Source of the DNA: Flavobacteriaceae bacterium
Lineage (GTDB): Bacteria > Bacteroidota > Bacteroidia > Flavobacteriales > Flavobacteriaceae
Assembly: GCA_002702745.1 (NCBI GenBank)
Contig: PABM01000020.1
Coordinates: 34,568 to 75,157 of the forward strand
DNA length: 40,590 nucleotides
Direction: 5' to 3'
The position numbers and the translations under genes were made by a program. This document shows, piece after piece, positions 24,628-35,938 of the stretch. The number at the start of each line of letters is the position of its first letter. Position 1 is the stretch's first letter. Under the pieces are notes generated by a model. The model was not told the DNA's origin and made no database searches. It saw only the letters and a program-made list of their open reading frames with translations.

Positions 24628-25583
24628 CAGATAAAAAATCGATATCTAATTATTTGAAAATTCTAATTAAAGGTATATTGATGGGAACTGCAAACAAGAT
24701 TCCGGGAGTTTCAGGTGGTTTAGTGGCTATGGCTATTGGTTTTTATGAAGAATTAATCTTTAGTTTAAAAAGATTTGATAAAACAGCTCTAAAATTTTTA
24801 ATAAAGGCTAAATTCAACGATTTTTTAAAATATGTTAATGGCAAATTTTTAGTCCTTATTCTTTCAGGAATAGTGATTAGCTACTTTTCTACATCGAAGA
24901 TATTAGACCTTCTATTAAATAGTTTTGAAATATATGTTTGGAGTTTATTTTTTGGATTAGTTATCGGAACTATTTTTCATCTCAGAACAATTATTGACCT
25001 TAAAAACTTTAAAAATATTTGTTTCATTATTATGGGAACTTCGATTGGTGTTCTTTTGAGTTTAGCAGATCCAGCAAAGGAAAATGACAATTTATATTTT
25101 GTTTTTATTTGTGGGATAATAAGTGTAAGTGGAATGATATTACCAGGTCTTTCAGGATCCTTCCTTCTTATGCTGCTGGGAAACTATGTGTTACTATTGG
25201 TTGATTCAGTTAATGCTTTATACGATAGTATTAATGAAATAATTAGAGGAGACTTTTCAAACTTATTAAGTGAAGAACGTATAAATTATATAAAAGTATT
25301 ATCAGTATTCACTCTCGGTTCGATAACTGGGCTTATTACACTGTCAAAAATTCTTAGTTATCTTTTAAGTAAATTCAACCAACTTTGTAATTCTATTATA
25401 TTTGGTTTTATAATTGGATCATTAGGGGTAATTTGGCCTTGGAAGTCAACTTTGAGTATTGAAAACGAATATAAAATAGTAAGGTATTTGCCAGAAATTA
25501 ATTTTGAAACTTTTTATGCCATTATCTTTATGTTTTTTGGAATAGCATTGGTTGTGTTTTTAAGTAGTTATGAAAAAAAATAG
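24624..25583 (+). CDS. DUF368 (PopT-type) polyprenyl-phosphate carrier, second copy
   Basis: The 319-residue paralogue of the preceding gene has the same signatures: MGTANKIPGVSGGLVAMAIG near 19 and MILPGLSGSFLLMLLGNY near 174. It differs by a longer loop (about 195-225, including NEIIRGDFSN). The two are clearly related but diverged throughout, so this is an old duplication rather than an assembly repeat. The pair could form a heteromer or serve different lipid carriers. Its last 14 bp overlap aroE. Confidence 0.9.
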   Translation: MTDKKSISNYLKILIKGILMGTANKIPGVSGGLVAMAIGFYEELIFSLKRFDKTALKFLIKAKFNDFLKYVNGKFLVLILSGIVISYFSTSKILDLLLNSFEIYVWSLFFGLVIGTIFHLRTIIDLKNFKNICFIIMGTSIGVLLSLADPAKENDNLYFVFICGIISVSGMILPGLSGSFLLMLLGNYVLLLVDSVNALYDSINEIIRGDFSNLLSEERINYIKVLSVFTLGSITGLITLSKILSYLLSKFNQLCNSIIFGFIIGSLGVIWPWKSTLSIENEYKIVRYLPEINFETFYAIIFMFFGIALVVFLSSYEKK

Positions 25584-26307
25584 AAAATACGGACTAATCG
25601 GGAAAAATATAGATTACAGTTTCTCAAAGAAATTTTTTTCAGAAAAATTTGAAAAAGAAAATCTAAACTGTATATACTCAAACTTTGATGTCGAGAATAT
25701 CTCCCATGTAAAAATGATTTTACAGGATGATACAATTAATGGTTTTAATGTTACAATCCCATATAAAGAAGAAATTATAAAATTTCTTGACGAAATCGAT
25801 GAAGCTGCAAAAACTATTGGCGCAGTCAATACAATCAAAAAAATTAATAATAAATATATTGGATTTAATACTGATTTTATAGGTTTTGAAAAGTCACTAC
25901 TAGGCTTGATTGAAAATAAAAAGCCTGAAAATGCATTAATTCTTGGCAGTGGTGGTGCATCTAAAGCAATCAAATATGTTCTAAATAAATTAAAAATTAA
26001 TTATTCCACAGTTTCTAGAAAATCTGGTAAATCTGAATTTGTTTATGAAGACTTAAATAAGCGTATCATCAATGAACACAAATTTATAATAAATTGTACT
26101 CCCGTTGGAACTTTTCCCAATACAAACGAGTATCCAAATATACCCTATAAATATTTAACAAGAGCCCATATTTTATACGATTTAATATATAATCCAGCTC
26201 AATCACTTTTTTTAAAAAAAGGAATGATATTTGGTTGCATAATAAAAAACGGATTAGAAATGCTAGAAATTCAGGCTGATGAATCATGGAGAATTTGGAC
26301 AAAATAG
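25570..26307 (+). CDS. aroE: Shikimate dehydrogenase
   Basis: AroE reduces 3-dehydroshikimate to shikimate with NADPH in aromatic amino acid synthesis. The 245-residue length is at the short end of the family. Motifs are YSFSKKFF (shikimate-binding Ser pair), NVTIPYKEE with the catalytic Lys near 64, IGAVNTI near 87, NTDFIGF near 98, and the dinucleotide-binding LGSGGASKA near 120. The C-terminal NGLEMLEIQADESW closes the active site. No other shikimate gene is in the window. It overlaps the second DUF368 gene by 14 bp. Confidence 0.95.
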   Translation: MKKNRKYGLIGKNIDYSFSKKFFSEKFEKENLNCIYSNFDVENISHVKMILQDDTINGFNVTIPYKEEIIKFLDEIDEAAKTIGAVNTIKKINNKYIGFNTDFIGFEKSLLGLIENKKPENALILGSGGASKAIKYVLNKLKINYSTVSRKSGKSEFVYEDLNKRIINEHKFIINCTPVGTFPNTNEYPNIPYKYLTRAHILYDLIYNPAQSLFLKKGMIFGCIIKNGLEMLEIQADESWRIWTK

Positions 26308-26360
26308 TACAAAATTTAAAAATCTAAATATTTTCATTAACTTAAACTTTTAGAAGTAAT

Positions 26361-27839
26361 ATGAAACACTTAAAAAAAAAAATTTTTCTCCTATTAATTA
26401 CTATTTCTTGTCAAAATGAATCTGTTGACATATTTAATGCTGATACTGATCAAGATGGATTTTACGATTCAATAGACAATTGTCCTGATGTTTCAAATCA
26501 ATCACAAACAGATTCAAATGGTGATGGAATTGGAGATTCTTGTTCTGATTTAGATTTTGATAGTATAATTGATTCAGAGGATAATTGTTATTTAAACTTT
26601 AATCCAGATCAAACAGACTCTGATGGTGATGGTATTGGCGATGATTGTGACCTGGTTGACTTTATATCTCTCAATTGTATTAATGGGTTTGCGGGTGAAT
26701 ATCCTTGTAATGAATTTAATCTTCTTGGACATTTATCAATTGAGGGATTAAGTATAGATTATGAGTCTAATACTAGAGTTAATGACTCATGGGGATGGAA
26801 AGATCCGTTAAACGGAGATGAATATGCTATAATTGGCTTATCATCTCATACAGCTTTTGTAAATATGAGTGATCCAAAAAACCTAATACTTATTGGAATT
26901 TTACCATCTGCCACGGTAAATAGTATATGGAGAGATATAAAGGTGTATAATAACCATGCTTACATTGTTAGTGAAGCATCAAATCACGGAATGCAGGTAT
27001 TTGATTTAACAAAATTAAGAAACGTAGAAAATAGTCCAACTACATTCATTGCTGATTATCATTTTACTGATTTTGGTAGAGCTCATAATATTGTAATTAA
27101 TGAGGATACAGGTTATGCATATCCTGTTGGAAATCAAGACACTGGAAGAAATTTTACTCGTGATCCTGGACATGAAAGTGGAGGTTTATTTGACGGAGGT
27201 CCAATATTCATTAATATCCAAAACCCTACTAATCCGATTTTGGAAGGAGGATTTAGTGAAGCTGGATATTCACACGATGCTCAGTCAGTTGTATATAATG
27301 GACCTGATCAAGATTACATTGGAAAAGAAATTATTATTGGCTGTAATCAAAATCATGTAGACATAGTTGATATTACTGATAAATCAAATCCTGTATATAT
27401 TTCTTCAATTTCCTATGATAATGTACATTATACTCACCAAGGTTGGCTAACCGAAGATCATAAGTTTTTTATTGTTGGTGACGAATTAGATGAAGCTGCA
27501 GATGGAATTAATACAAGAAGCATCGTATTAGATTTATCTGACCTTGATAATCCACTTATACACTTTGACTACAATGGACCTACTCTTGCGATTGATCATA
27601 ACGGTTATATCAAAGGAGATAAATTCTACTTAGCAAGTTACAAAGCAGGAATGAGAGAAATTGATATTAGTCAAATTGAATCTAAAAACATGTATGAAAC
27701 AGGGTTCTTTGATACTTTTCCAGACGGCGAAGGTAGTGGGTTTAGTGGTGCTTGGAGTGTTTACCCTTTATTTGATAGTCAAAACATAATTATAAGTGAT
27801 ATACAAAGAGGATTATTTGTTGTATCAAAAAATAATTAA
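26361..27839 (+). CDS. Choice-of-anchor B lipoprotein with thrombospondin type 3 repeats
   Basis: The 492-residue exported protein starts with a signal sequence ending at a candidate lipobox (LITISC, Cys17). Asp-rich thrombospondin type 3 repeats follow (about 26-95: [25 protein letters not shown] and related units), which bind Ca2+. The rest is a choice-of-anchor B (LVIVD beta-propeller-like) domain with [48 protein letters not shown] and [17 protein letters not shown]. Its role is unknown, but the layout suggests a Ca-stabilised surface protein. A run of eleven A (26372-26382) lies in the signal-peptide codons. The stop shares TTAA with the convergent mnmA stop. Confidence 0.85.
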   Translation: MKHLKKKIFLLLITISCQNESVDIFNADTDQDGFYDSIDNCPDVSNQSQTDSNGDGIGDSCSDLDFDSIIDSEDNCYLNFNPDQTDSDGDGIGDDCDLVDFISLNCINGFAGEYPCNEFNLLGHLSIEGLSIDYESNTRVNDSWGWKDPLNGDEYAIIGLSSHTAFVNMSDPKNLILIGILPSATVNSIWRDIKVYNNHAYIVSEASNHGMQVFDLTKLRNVENSPTTFIADYHFTDFGRAHNIVINEDTGYAYPVGNQDTGRNFTRDPGHESGGLFDGGPIFINIQNPTNPILEGGFSEAGYSHDAQSVVYNGPDQDYIGKEIIIGCNQNHVDIVDITDKSNPVYISSISYDNVHYTHQGWLTEDHKFFIVGDELDEAADGINTRSIVLDLSDLDNPLIHFDYNGPTLAIDHNGYIKGDKFYLASYKAGMREIDISQIESKNMYETGFFDTFPDGEGSGFSGAWSVYPLFDSQNIIISDIQRGLFVVSKNN

Positions 27840-29023
27840 CTAATTATTCCTGAACCTATGAGTTCATCGTCAAGATACCAGCTAACAAACTGACCAGATG
27901 TAACAGACGAAATTGGTTTATCAAACAGCATATATAAACCTTTTTTAAACATAAATAAGGTTGCAGTATGTAAAGGCTGTCTATATCTAATTCTAAATTT
28001 AACTTCCATTGTTTCATTTTCATAAATTTTTAAATCTTCTCTGATCCAATGAATTTCATTTGAATTTACAAAAAGAGCTTTTTTGAATAGTGCTGGATGA
28101 GATTCTCCCATTCCTACATAAATAATATTTTTAGACACATCTGTTTGAATAACAAAGAGAGGCTCTCTAAAGCCTCCAATATTTAAACCTTTCCTTTGGC
28201 CAACTGTATAATAATATGCGCCATTATGTTCACCTATCTCTTGACCGTCATTAGATGAAAATGAGAATGGAGAACTTAATAATTCTAATTCCTCTTCTTT
28301 TGAATTTAACAGATTTAAATCAATTTTTTGTTGAATAAATTTAGAGTCAATTTTGATGACTTTACCTTTTTTAGGTATTAATCTCTGTTTCAAAAAATCT
28401 GGCAATTTGACCTTTCCAACAAAACATAAACCTTGAGAATCTTTTTTATCAGCAGTGATTAAATCATTTTTTTTTGCAATATTTCGAACATCGGCTTTAT
28501 TTAAGTGACCAATGGGGAAAATAGCCCTTGAAAGCTGTTTTTGATTCAGTTGACATAGAAAATAAGATTGGTCTTTATTTTCATCAGCACCAACTATTAA
28601 TCTGTAAATTTCTTTATGATCTTTATTAATTTTATTCACCTGACAGTAATGTCCAGTAGCTATATAATCTGCTCCAAGGCCAAGAGCTATTTCAAGGAAT
28701 ACATCAAATTTAATTTCTCGGTTGCAAAGCACATCTGGATTTGGAGTTCTTCCATTTTCATATTCGTTGAACATGTAATCTATAATCCTAGAATGATATT
28801 CTTTGCTTAAATCAACTGTTTGGAAAGGAATTCCTAATTTTTCTGCAATCAACATTGCATCATTACTATCATCTAACCAAGGACATTCATCAGAAATAGT
28901 TACACTTTCGTCATGCCAATTCTTCATAAAAAGTCCAATAACCTCATATCCTTGCTGCTTTAATAACAAAGCACTTACACTTGAGTCAACGCCTCCAGAA
29001 AGACCAATAATAACTTTTTTCAC
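27836..29023 (-). CDS. mnmA: tRNA 2-thiouridine(34) synthase MnmA
   Basis: MnmA thiolates U34 in tRNA-Lys, -Glu and -Gln, taking sulfur from a relay. The 395-residue protein begins with the pyrophosphatase-loop motif [11 protein letters not shown] (7-17). The two catalytic cysteines are Cys100 in [12 protein letters not shown] and Cys200 in SQGLCFVG. The C-terminal barrel includes [11 protein letters not shown] and [10 protein letters not shown] near the end. The start is GTG 29023; a stop lies four codons upstream and no ATG is near. It is the last gene of the pyrG-led leftward run, 24 bp after the pirin gene. Confidence 0.97.
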   Translation of the reverse strand: MKKVIIGLSGGVDSSVSALLLKQQGYEVIGLFMKNWHDESVTISDECPWLDDSNDAMLIAEKLGIPFQTVDLSKEYHSRIIDYMFNEYENGRTPNPDVLCNREIKFDVFLEIALGLGADYIATGHYCQVNKINKDHKEIYRLIVGADENKDQSYFLCQLNQKQLSRAIFPIGHLNKADVRNIAKKNDLITADKKDSQGLCFVGKVKLPDFLKQRLIPKKGKVIKIDSKFIQQKIDLNLLNSKEEELELLSSPFSFSSNDGQEIGEHNGAYYYTVGQRKGLNIGGFREPLFVIQTDVSKNIIYVGMGESHPALFKKALFVNSNEIHWIREDLKIYENETMEVKFRIRYRQPLHTATLFMFKKGLYMLFDKPISSVTSGQFVSWYLDDELIGSGIIS

Positions 29024-29047
29024 AGTGTAAAGTTAATAATTAAGATG

Positions 29048-29794
29048 TTAATTAAAATATGTCTTGTAAGACGGTTTAATTGGGGATGAAATCTCAAATA
29101 GTTTAGATGCTTTTTGAGTTGTTATGAAGATGTTTTTAGCGTCAGAAATATTGAAGAAATCTCCTTTTTTGAAATTGAACTCTTTAAGAGAAATCTCACC
29201 ATCATATAAGAAAAAGGAGTGAATCTTGTCATTTTCAATTTTAATATCAACCGATGAATATGTGTCAATAAAATATTCATTAATAACTACATCTTCAGAA
29301 TCCATCCACATTTTTGAATTTTTATTATGAATATGTTTTATGTAATAATTTTCAAATTTGGTAAACTCAAACTTATCATTTTTATAATCATTGTAAGAAG
29401 CAGGTTTCTTAAGTGATTTTGATAAATCTGGATCGAACCATATTTGAAATATTTCTGATTTTTCAAGAATTTCTTCAGAGTGTGAAATTCCATTACCTGA
29501 TCTTATAATTTGCACATCACCTTCATCGAGTCTAATCCATTTATTTAACCGAGTATCATAATGATTTATACTTCCTTTTAAAACAAAAGTACATATTTCA
29601 AAACCTTGATGGGGATGCAAACCAATCGTACTTCTTTTTTCTGGGGTCCATGCATAAGCCCAGTAAAATAGATTTGAAAAAGGCTTCAATTGTCCGCCAT
29701 CTTGAGGAAATCCAATTGGTTTTTTTTCAAGTATTTTACCAAAATTAAAGTTTCCAGAAACTTGAACGCTTGGTGGGTAAAAATTAACTTTCAT
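29048..29794 (-). CDS. Pirin-family cupin protein
   Basis: The 248-residue bicupin has the pirin signature in its N-terminal cupin: HPHQGFE and GISHSEE supply the three His and one Glu metal ligands, with LDEGDVQIIRSGNG between them. Some bacterial pirins have quercetinase activity and others act as regulators, so the function here is open. It overlaps the upstream flavin reductase gene by 11 bp, implying joint translation; a redox or stress role for the pair is a guess. Confidence 0.88.
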   Translation of the reverse strand: MKVNFYPPSVQVSGNFNFGKILEKKPIGFPQDGGQLKPFSNLFYWAYAWTPEKRSTIGLHPHQGFEICTFVLKGSINHYDTRLNKWIRLDEGDVQIIRSGNGISHSEEILEKSEIFQIWFDPDLSKSLKKPASYNDYKNDKFEFTKFENYYIKHIHNKNSKMWMDSEDVVINEYFIDTYSSVDIKIENDKIHSFFLYDGEISLKEFNFKKGDFFNISDAKNIFITTQKASKLFEISSPIKPSYKTYFN

Positions 29795-30329
29795 TTATTA
29801 TATTCTCAAAATCTATTAAAACTGCCTGAAAATCTTGATTAAGTCTTATATCAATGATACCTTGAGCCGAATCAAAATTTTTATTAAAATTTGGTAGTGA
29901 AAAAAAAGGAATTTTAAATTTATAATTTCTAGAAAATCTAATATAAGCAGTATCAAGGACTGTTTTTCCACCTCTAGCACCGGTTGAAGCAGATAGCAGA
30001 AGTATTGGTTTGCTACACCAAACATCAGCTTCTATAACAGAAATCCAATCATAAATATTTTTAAACGCTGCTGTGTAAGAACCATTATGTTCAGCAAGTG
30101 AAATAACTAATGCATCAGAATTTAAGATTTCGCTTTTAAAATCAAATGCTTTTTTGGGAATTCCTGAAAGGTTTTGTAAATCTTCACTGTATATTGGCAT
30201 TTCATATTGCCTCAGATCTAATTCTATAACCTCTTTTTTTAGAGAAACTAAATTTGCAGCATAGCTAGCAAATTTTTTGTTAATTGAATTAGATGAACTA
30301 CTAGCACCAATTACAACTATTCTTTTCAA
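29784..30329 (-). CDS. NAD(P)H-dependent FMN reductase-family protein
   Basis: The 181-residue flavodoxin-fold protein has the phosphate-binding loop GASSSSNSINKKFA (8-21), LAEHNGSYTAAFKNIYDWIS near 100 (flavin-ring loop), and STGARGGKTVLD near 135. It should bind FMN and reduce quinones, azo compounds or flavins; the substrate is not readable. The start is TTG at 30329, one base after the stop of the CDGSH-like gene; the first beta strand begins immediately, and no suitable ATG exists. Confidence 0.9.
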   Translation of the reverse strand: MKRIVVIGASSSSNSINKKFASYAANLVSLKKEVIELDLRQYEMPIYSEDLQNLSGIPKKAFDFKSEILNSDALVISLAEHNGSYTAAFKNIYDWISVIEADVWCSKPILLLSASTGARGGKTVLDTAYIRFSRNYKFKIPFFSLPNFNKNFDSAQGIIDIRLNQDFQAVLIDFENIINES

Positions 30330-30330
30330 T

Positions 30331-30411
30331 TTAATTATTATTTAGGTGTGATCCGTCACAGTAACCGTTAGGGTTCTGAGTATTACCACATCCGCATTTT
30401 GGTCTATCCAT
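30331..30411 (-). CDS. Tiny CDGSH-like iron-sulfur protein
   Basis: This 26-residue reading frame encodes CGCGNTQNPNGYCDGSH, close to the CDGSH cluster-binding motif (C-x-C then CDGSH). Ten residue steps separate the second and third cysteine, one more than in mitoNEET-type motifs, so cluster binding is uncertain. ATG 30411 is preferred; a longer frame back to 30522 overlaps yidC by 32 bp and has no family-like sequence before the Met. It lies 79 bp after yidC and one base before the flavin reductase gene. I think it is a real small gene. Confidence 0.6.
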   Translation of the reverse strand: MDRPKCGCGNTQNPNGYCDGSHLNNN

Positions 30412-30490
30412 GATGTTATTATTTATTAAAATGATATCAAAGCTTATGCCACTATTAGGAATGATAAAATGAGAAATGAGGGCTAAATTA

Positions 30491-32344
30491 TTACTTATTT
30501 TTTTTCTGTCTCTCCGCCTCATCCATAATTGCTTGCATTTTCCTTTGGAATCTACTAGGAGGTTTTACAGGCTGAGATTTATTAAATTGTATTTGTTGTC
30601 TTATTTTTTTCTCATCAAGAATATAATTCTTGATAGTAAACATAATACCAATTGATAATAAGTTTGAAATGAAATAGTATAAACTAAGTCCACTGGAATA
30701 ATTATTAAAGAATACCATCATCATAATTGGAGCAAAGTAAATCATATACTTCATCATTTTAGTCATATCAGGCATGCCTTCTTGTGGTTGAGGTTGAGAG
30801 GCCATTTGCTGACCAGTGGTCATTTTCATATAGAAAAATATTGAGACAGAGGCTAGTATTGGGAATAAGCTAACATGATCTCCATAAAGTGGTATATAAA
30901 AACCAAAATCTAAAATACTATCATAGGCTGATAAATCATCAGCCCACAAAAAACTCTTTTGTCTTAAATCAAATGCTGAAGGAAAAAACATGAAAAGGGC
31001 ATAAAAAACGGGGATCTGAAGTAAGCCAGGCAAACATCCACTCATTGGGTTAGCTCCAGCTTTTCTATATAAAGACATCATCTCTTGTTGTCTTTTCATA
31101 GCATTATCTTTAAATTTCTTATTAATTTCATCAAGTTCGGGCCTCAAGATTTTCATTTTAGCCTGTGATAAGTAAGATTTATAAAGTACAGGAGCAAGAA
31201 CAATTCTTACAATTATTGTCATAAAAATAATCGCAATTCCATATGGGAATAAACCACTTAAAAACCTGTAAAGCGGAACAAATACGTTTTTGTTAATAAA
31301 TCCAAATATACCCCAACCAAAATCAACACTTTCCTCTAAACCAATATTATATGTTTCCAGTTGTGAATATTGATTTGGTCCAAAATAAAATTTCAAAGAA
31401 TTATCAAACTCATTATTTGAGTAATCAAAAGGAATTTTTGAAATGAATTTTTTGGTGTATAAAGTATCGGTGTTATTATCTTGAACTAAGTCTTCAGATT
31501 TAAATTCAACATTTTTAAATGGATTTTCATTTTCAGCGATTATTATAGAGCTAAAAAAATGTTGTTTGAATGAAATCCAGTTAATGTTTTCTTCATCATC
31601 TTCATCATCTCCGCTAATTGATAAATAATCAATCTTGTCATCATCATGAAAGTATGTTAGATATGAATATCTATTTTCATAAGAAATACTCTTTGAGTTT
31701 CTAAATGCACTTAACTCCCAATTTAAGTTATATGTTTTACTTGTATCAAGAATATTATAAAATCCTCTTGAATTTATATCTAGATCAATAATATAATCAT
31801 CTTGATTAACAGAATACAAATATTCAATAAAAACATCCTCGGAAACCATAAGCTTCATAGAAACTTGCTTGACTGAACCAAGGTCATTTGTTGAATAAAT
31901 AAATTTTTGATCTTTTGTGTTAAATATTCTTCCGTTTTTTGTTGTGAAGTCTAAGTTAAATGTAGAGTTTTTAGATTGTATTAGGTTTACAGGTTCACCT
32001 AAATAATTTAACTGTCCTTTGAGTTCTAAAGATGATATCTGCCCACCCAATGTAGAAAACTCAATTATAAATTTTTCTGTGTCAATTTTAACCAGTTCAT
32101 TCTTTTCGGATAATGAATTTTCAAAGCTTAGATTAGAATCTTGACTGTCATTTATCCTAGATACAGAGAGAACTTCTGATAAATCTTGTGTTGGAGATTC
32201 GTTTTCGATATTTACTTCATTATTTTCCGTTTGAGTAACTACAGGTGTTGGAGGAGGCGGGTTTAAATATAACCACCCGATAAAAATTAAACCAATCAGG
32301 AAAAACCCTATTAATGAATTAATGTCAACCTTGTTTTCGTCCAT
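30491..32344 (-). CDS. yidC: Membrane protein insertase YidC
   Basis: YidC inserts inner-membrane proteins alone or with Sec. The 617-residue protein has an N-terminal membrane helix (about 10-26), a large periplasmic domain (about 60-345) and the conserved membrane core from about 360. The core includes RIVLAPVLYKSYLSQAKM (containing the hydrophilic-groove Arg/Lys), NPMSGCLPGLLQIPVFYALF, and FNNYSSGLSLYYFISN. The tail is Lys/Arg-rich, suited to ribosome contact. It starts directly after the pyrG stop. Confidence 0.97.
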   Translation of the reverse strand: MDENKVDINSLIGFFLIGLIFIGWLYLNPPPPTPVVTQTENNEVNIENESPTQDLSEVLSVSRINDSQDSNLSFENSLSEKNELVKIDTEKFIIEFSTLGGQISSLELKGQLNYLGEPVNLIQSKNSTFNLDFTTKNGRIFNTKDQKFIYSTNDLGSVKQVSMKLMVSEDVFIEYLYSVNQDDYIIDLDINSRGFYNILDTSKTYNLNWELSAFRNSKSISYENRYSYLTYFHDDDKIDYLSISGDDEDDEENINWISFKQHFFSSIIIAENENPFKNVEFKSEDLVQDNNTDTLYTKKFISKIPFDYSNNEFDNSLKFYFGPNQYSQLETYNIGLEESVDFGWGIFGFINKNVFVPLYRFLSGLFPYGIAIIFMTIIVRIVLAPVLYKSYLSQAKMKILRPELDEINKKFKDNAMKRQQEMMSLYRKAGANPMSGCLPGLLQIPVFYALFMFFPSAFDLRQKSFLWADDLSAYDSILDFGFYIPLYGDHVSLFPILASVSIFFYMKMTTGQQMASQPQPQEGMPDMTKMMKYMIYFAPIMMMVFFNNYSSGLSLYYFISNLLSIGIMFTIKNYILDEKKIRQQIQFNKSQPVKPPSRFQRKMQAIMDEAERQKKNK

Positions 32345-33974
<1,630 letters not shown>

Positions 33975-33977
33975 GAA

Positions 33978-33985
33978 CAAATTTA
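33978..33985 (-). promoter_or_regulatory. Predicted -7 promoter box for pyrG
   Basis: On the minus strand this reads TAAATTTG, an exact TAnnTTTG match 19 bp before the pyrG ATG. Confidence 0.5.
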
Positions 33986-34010
33986 ATGAAATTAAATGCA
34001 ATGGAGGTAG

Positions 34011-34027
34011 AAAATCGGGTTGATTTT
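34011..34027 (-). terminator. Weak possible terminator after the LysM gene
   Basis: On the minus strand AAAATC-AACCC-GATTTT forms a 6-bp stem directly after the LysM-gene stop and is followed by only a short T-run, so it is at best a weak terminator. Confidence 0.3.
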
Positions 34028-35935
34028 TTAATTATCAGATAACTGATCAACTTTTAAATTTTCAAACTTCATCAGGTATACACTCACGTTATCAATGGAT
34101 CCTGAAAAACTTCTCTTGTATTTAAACTTATTTTCAAAATATTCAGTTTCTATTTCATGAAGATCATTATCATCAAAATCACCATTACTAATCCTCAACA
34201 GCATATCATAAACCAAATCATATGCTCTAAGCGAATATTTATTAGGGGAAAAATTATAATTTGAAATAAATTCTTCAATAAAAGTGCTATCCTTTTCAAT
34301 ATCAATTTTTTTATTTATTGATGGGTACTGGAATTTTAAATTTGACAGAAAATTATTTGAAATGTTAACTCCCTCAAAAGCATTGTTTTTATTTGTTGTT
34401 ACCAATTCGATATTAATTGTATCGTTAATAAACGAATTCAGGATACTAGTAACATTTGAAACAAAGCCTTGCTCTTTGGTTTCAAGAAAAACAATGTTTT
34501 TACCCTTAACAAATGTGGAGTCTAAATCATCATATACTAAAGTTTTTGTATCAACTCCAGACTCGTTTACCTTTGAGTAAAATTGTTTTGCGTTTGGGAA
34601 AATTTGCTTGATTTTATCACTTATATCAATACTTCTTAAGTCTGAAATAATATATTTTTCAGACTTAATAGAATCTTTTTTAACGTGAGAAATTATTTTA
34701 TTAAAAAGTATTGAATCATTTGGAATAGTATTTACTATTCTGCTATCAGTGTTTTGTTTTTTTGATAAAGGCTTAATAATTTTAATATCTAAATCTACTG
34801 TTGAATTAACAAAATAATCAAAAAGATTATTGCTTAGTGGGCCTAATACAAAATCATAATTTTCAAAGTCATTTTCTGATAAAATTTTATCTATTTTTTG
34901 CATATTTAATGCACTATCATAAACATCCATCTGAACATCAATTCCAAGTTGGGAATAAGAATTAACTGCCATTTCAACTCCAAAAAGAAAATCCAAAGAT
35001 ATATTTAGAAGTTTATCATTTTTTAAAATTGGGGTAGATTTCTGGATAGAATCGTAGTTAAAATTATCTAATCTAAACGGAAGAATTAAAGCAAACTTCT
35101 TTGTTTCAAAATTGATAATATTTTCTTTTAAAGATTTTTTTGAAAGATTGATTACATCTTCATTTGTTTTGGTCAAAAAGGGAACCTTAATTATAATTCC
35201 TTTTTCAATTTTATCAATTATACCTGGATTTAGTTTTACAATTGAATTTTTATTTAATCCTAATTTTTGCTCTAGTACGGAAATTTGGATATTGTTTTGA
35301 ATTTCAAAATAGTCTCGATTTTCCTCAACAATTTTTAATTCTAGTTCAGCTTTATTTGGTACAGCAATTTTTTGACCTATTTTAAGTATTGTTCCGGTTT
35401 CTTGGTTTAAATTATCAAGAATTTCAATACTGATTCCATATTTATATGCAATCCTCCATTTACCTTCTTTTGGCTGAACGATGTAAGGTTTTAATCTGTC
35501 CTGAGTTGGTGAATTGGATTTTACGACTCCTGGTATTTTAAGTATATTGTTTCTGCTAATATCTACACCACTATTATACTTTAGGATTAAAGTTTTACTA
35601 ACTCCGTAAATTGAGGAAATCTCCGAAAGATTTTGCTTTCTTTTAATTTTATGAGAAATAAAACTTATTTCTTCTAAGTCATTGTTTTTGCTAATACTAA
35701 ATACTCTAACTAAATCTCCTTTAATAATATTTTTATTTAAATCTAACTCTGAGTGATTAAATCTTGTATTTGTATAGCTAGGATTTAGGATAAAGAAGTC
35801 ATTAGGTGAAATTTTAAAATCATTGATAAAACTTAAAATTCTTTGGTCTCTTTCTACTTCGATCGTTTCAATATTTTGAGAAAACGAGTTTATAAAAAAG
35901 AGAAAAGAAAATATTTTTAAAAAATTCATAATCAT
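34028..35935 (-). CDS. LysM-repeat protein with periplasmic-binding-protein-like domain
   Basis: The 635-residue exported protein has a signal peptide (about 1-20), three to four LysM-like modules (about 30-260; for example VQPKEGKWRIAYKYGISIEILDNLN and KQNLSEISSIYGVSKTLILKYN), and a C-terminal type 1 periplasmic-binding fold from about 278 (KFALILPFRLDNFN, LDFLFGVEMAVNSYSQLGIDV, FVLGPLS). LysM modules bind peptidoglycan; the C-terminal fold is shared with LpoA, which activates a penicillin-binding protein, but that role is only an analogy here. Two in-frame ATGs (35935 and 35929) could start it. It is 3 bp from guaA. Confidence 0.88.
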   Translation of the reverse strand: MIMNFLKIFSFLFFINSFSQNIETIEVERDQRILSFINDFKISPNDFFILNPSYTNTRFNHSELDLNKNIIKGDLVRVFSISKNNDLEEISFISHKIKRKQNLSEISSIYGVSKTLILKYNSGVDISRNNILKIPGVVKSNSPTQDRLKPYIVQPKEGKWRIAYKYGISIEILDNLNQETGTILKIGQKIAVPNKAELELKIVEENRDYFEIQNNIQISVLEQKLGLNKNSIVKLNPGIIDKIEKGIIIKVPFLTKTNEDVINLSKKSLKENIINFETKKFALILPFRLDNFNYDSIQKSTPILKNDKLLNISLDFLFGVEMAVNSYSQLGIDVQMDVYDSALNMQKIDKILSENDFENYDFVLGPLSNNLFDYFVNSTVDLDIKIIKPLSKKQNTDSRIVNTIPNDSILFNKIISHVKKDSIKSEKYIISDLRSIDISDKIKQIFPNAKQFYSKVNESGVDTKTLVYDDLDSTFVKGKNIVFLETKEQGFVSNVTSILNSFINDTINIELVTTNKNNAFEGVNISNNFLSNLKFQYPSINKKIDIEKDSTFIEEFISNYNFSPNKYSLRAYDLVYDMLLRISNGDFDDNDLHEIETEYFENKFKYKRSFSGSIDNVSVYLMKFENLKVDQLSDN

Positions 35936-35938
35936 TGG

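Noticed and set aside
23764..25583. Assembly duplication as the cause of the two DUF368 genes
   Set aside because: The two proteins differ over their whole length and in loop size, which an artefact would not produce.
25614..26302. Two antisense frames opposite aroE
   Set aside because: They are produced by the AT-rich codon use of aroE; the aroE motifs are continuous on the plus strand.
26437..26655. Repetitive GATGGT-like stretches as a DNA repeat array
   Set aside because: They encode Asp-rich thrombospondin type 3 protein repeats with varied codons, so selection is on the protein.
27100..27360. Frame within the choice-of-anchor B gene
   Set aside because: It is an alternate frame of a gene with clear domain motifs and shows no start context or family likeness.
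30412..30522. Longer 63-residue version of the CDGSH-like protein
   Set aside because: The added N-terminal part overlaps yidC, has no family-like residues, and an ATG stands exactly at the conserved part.
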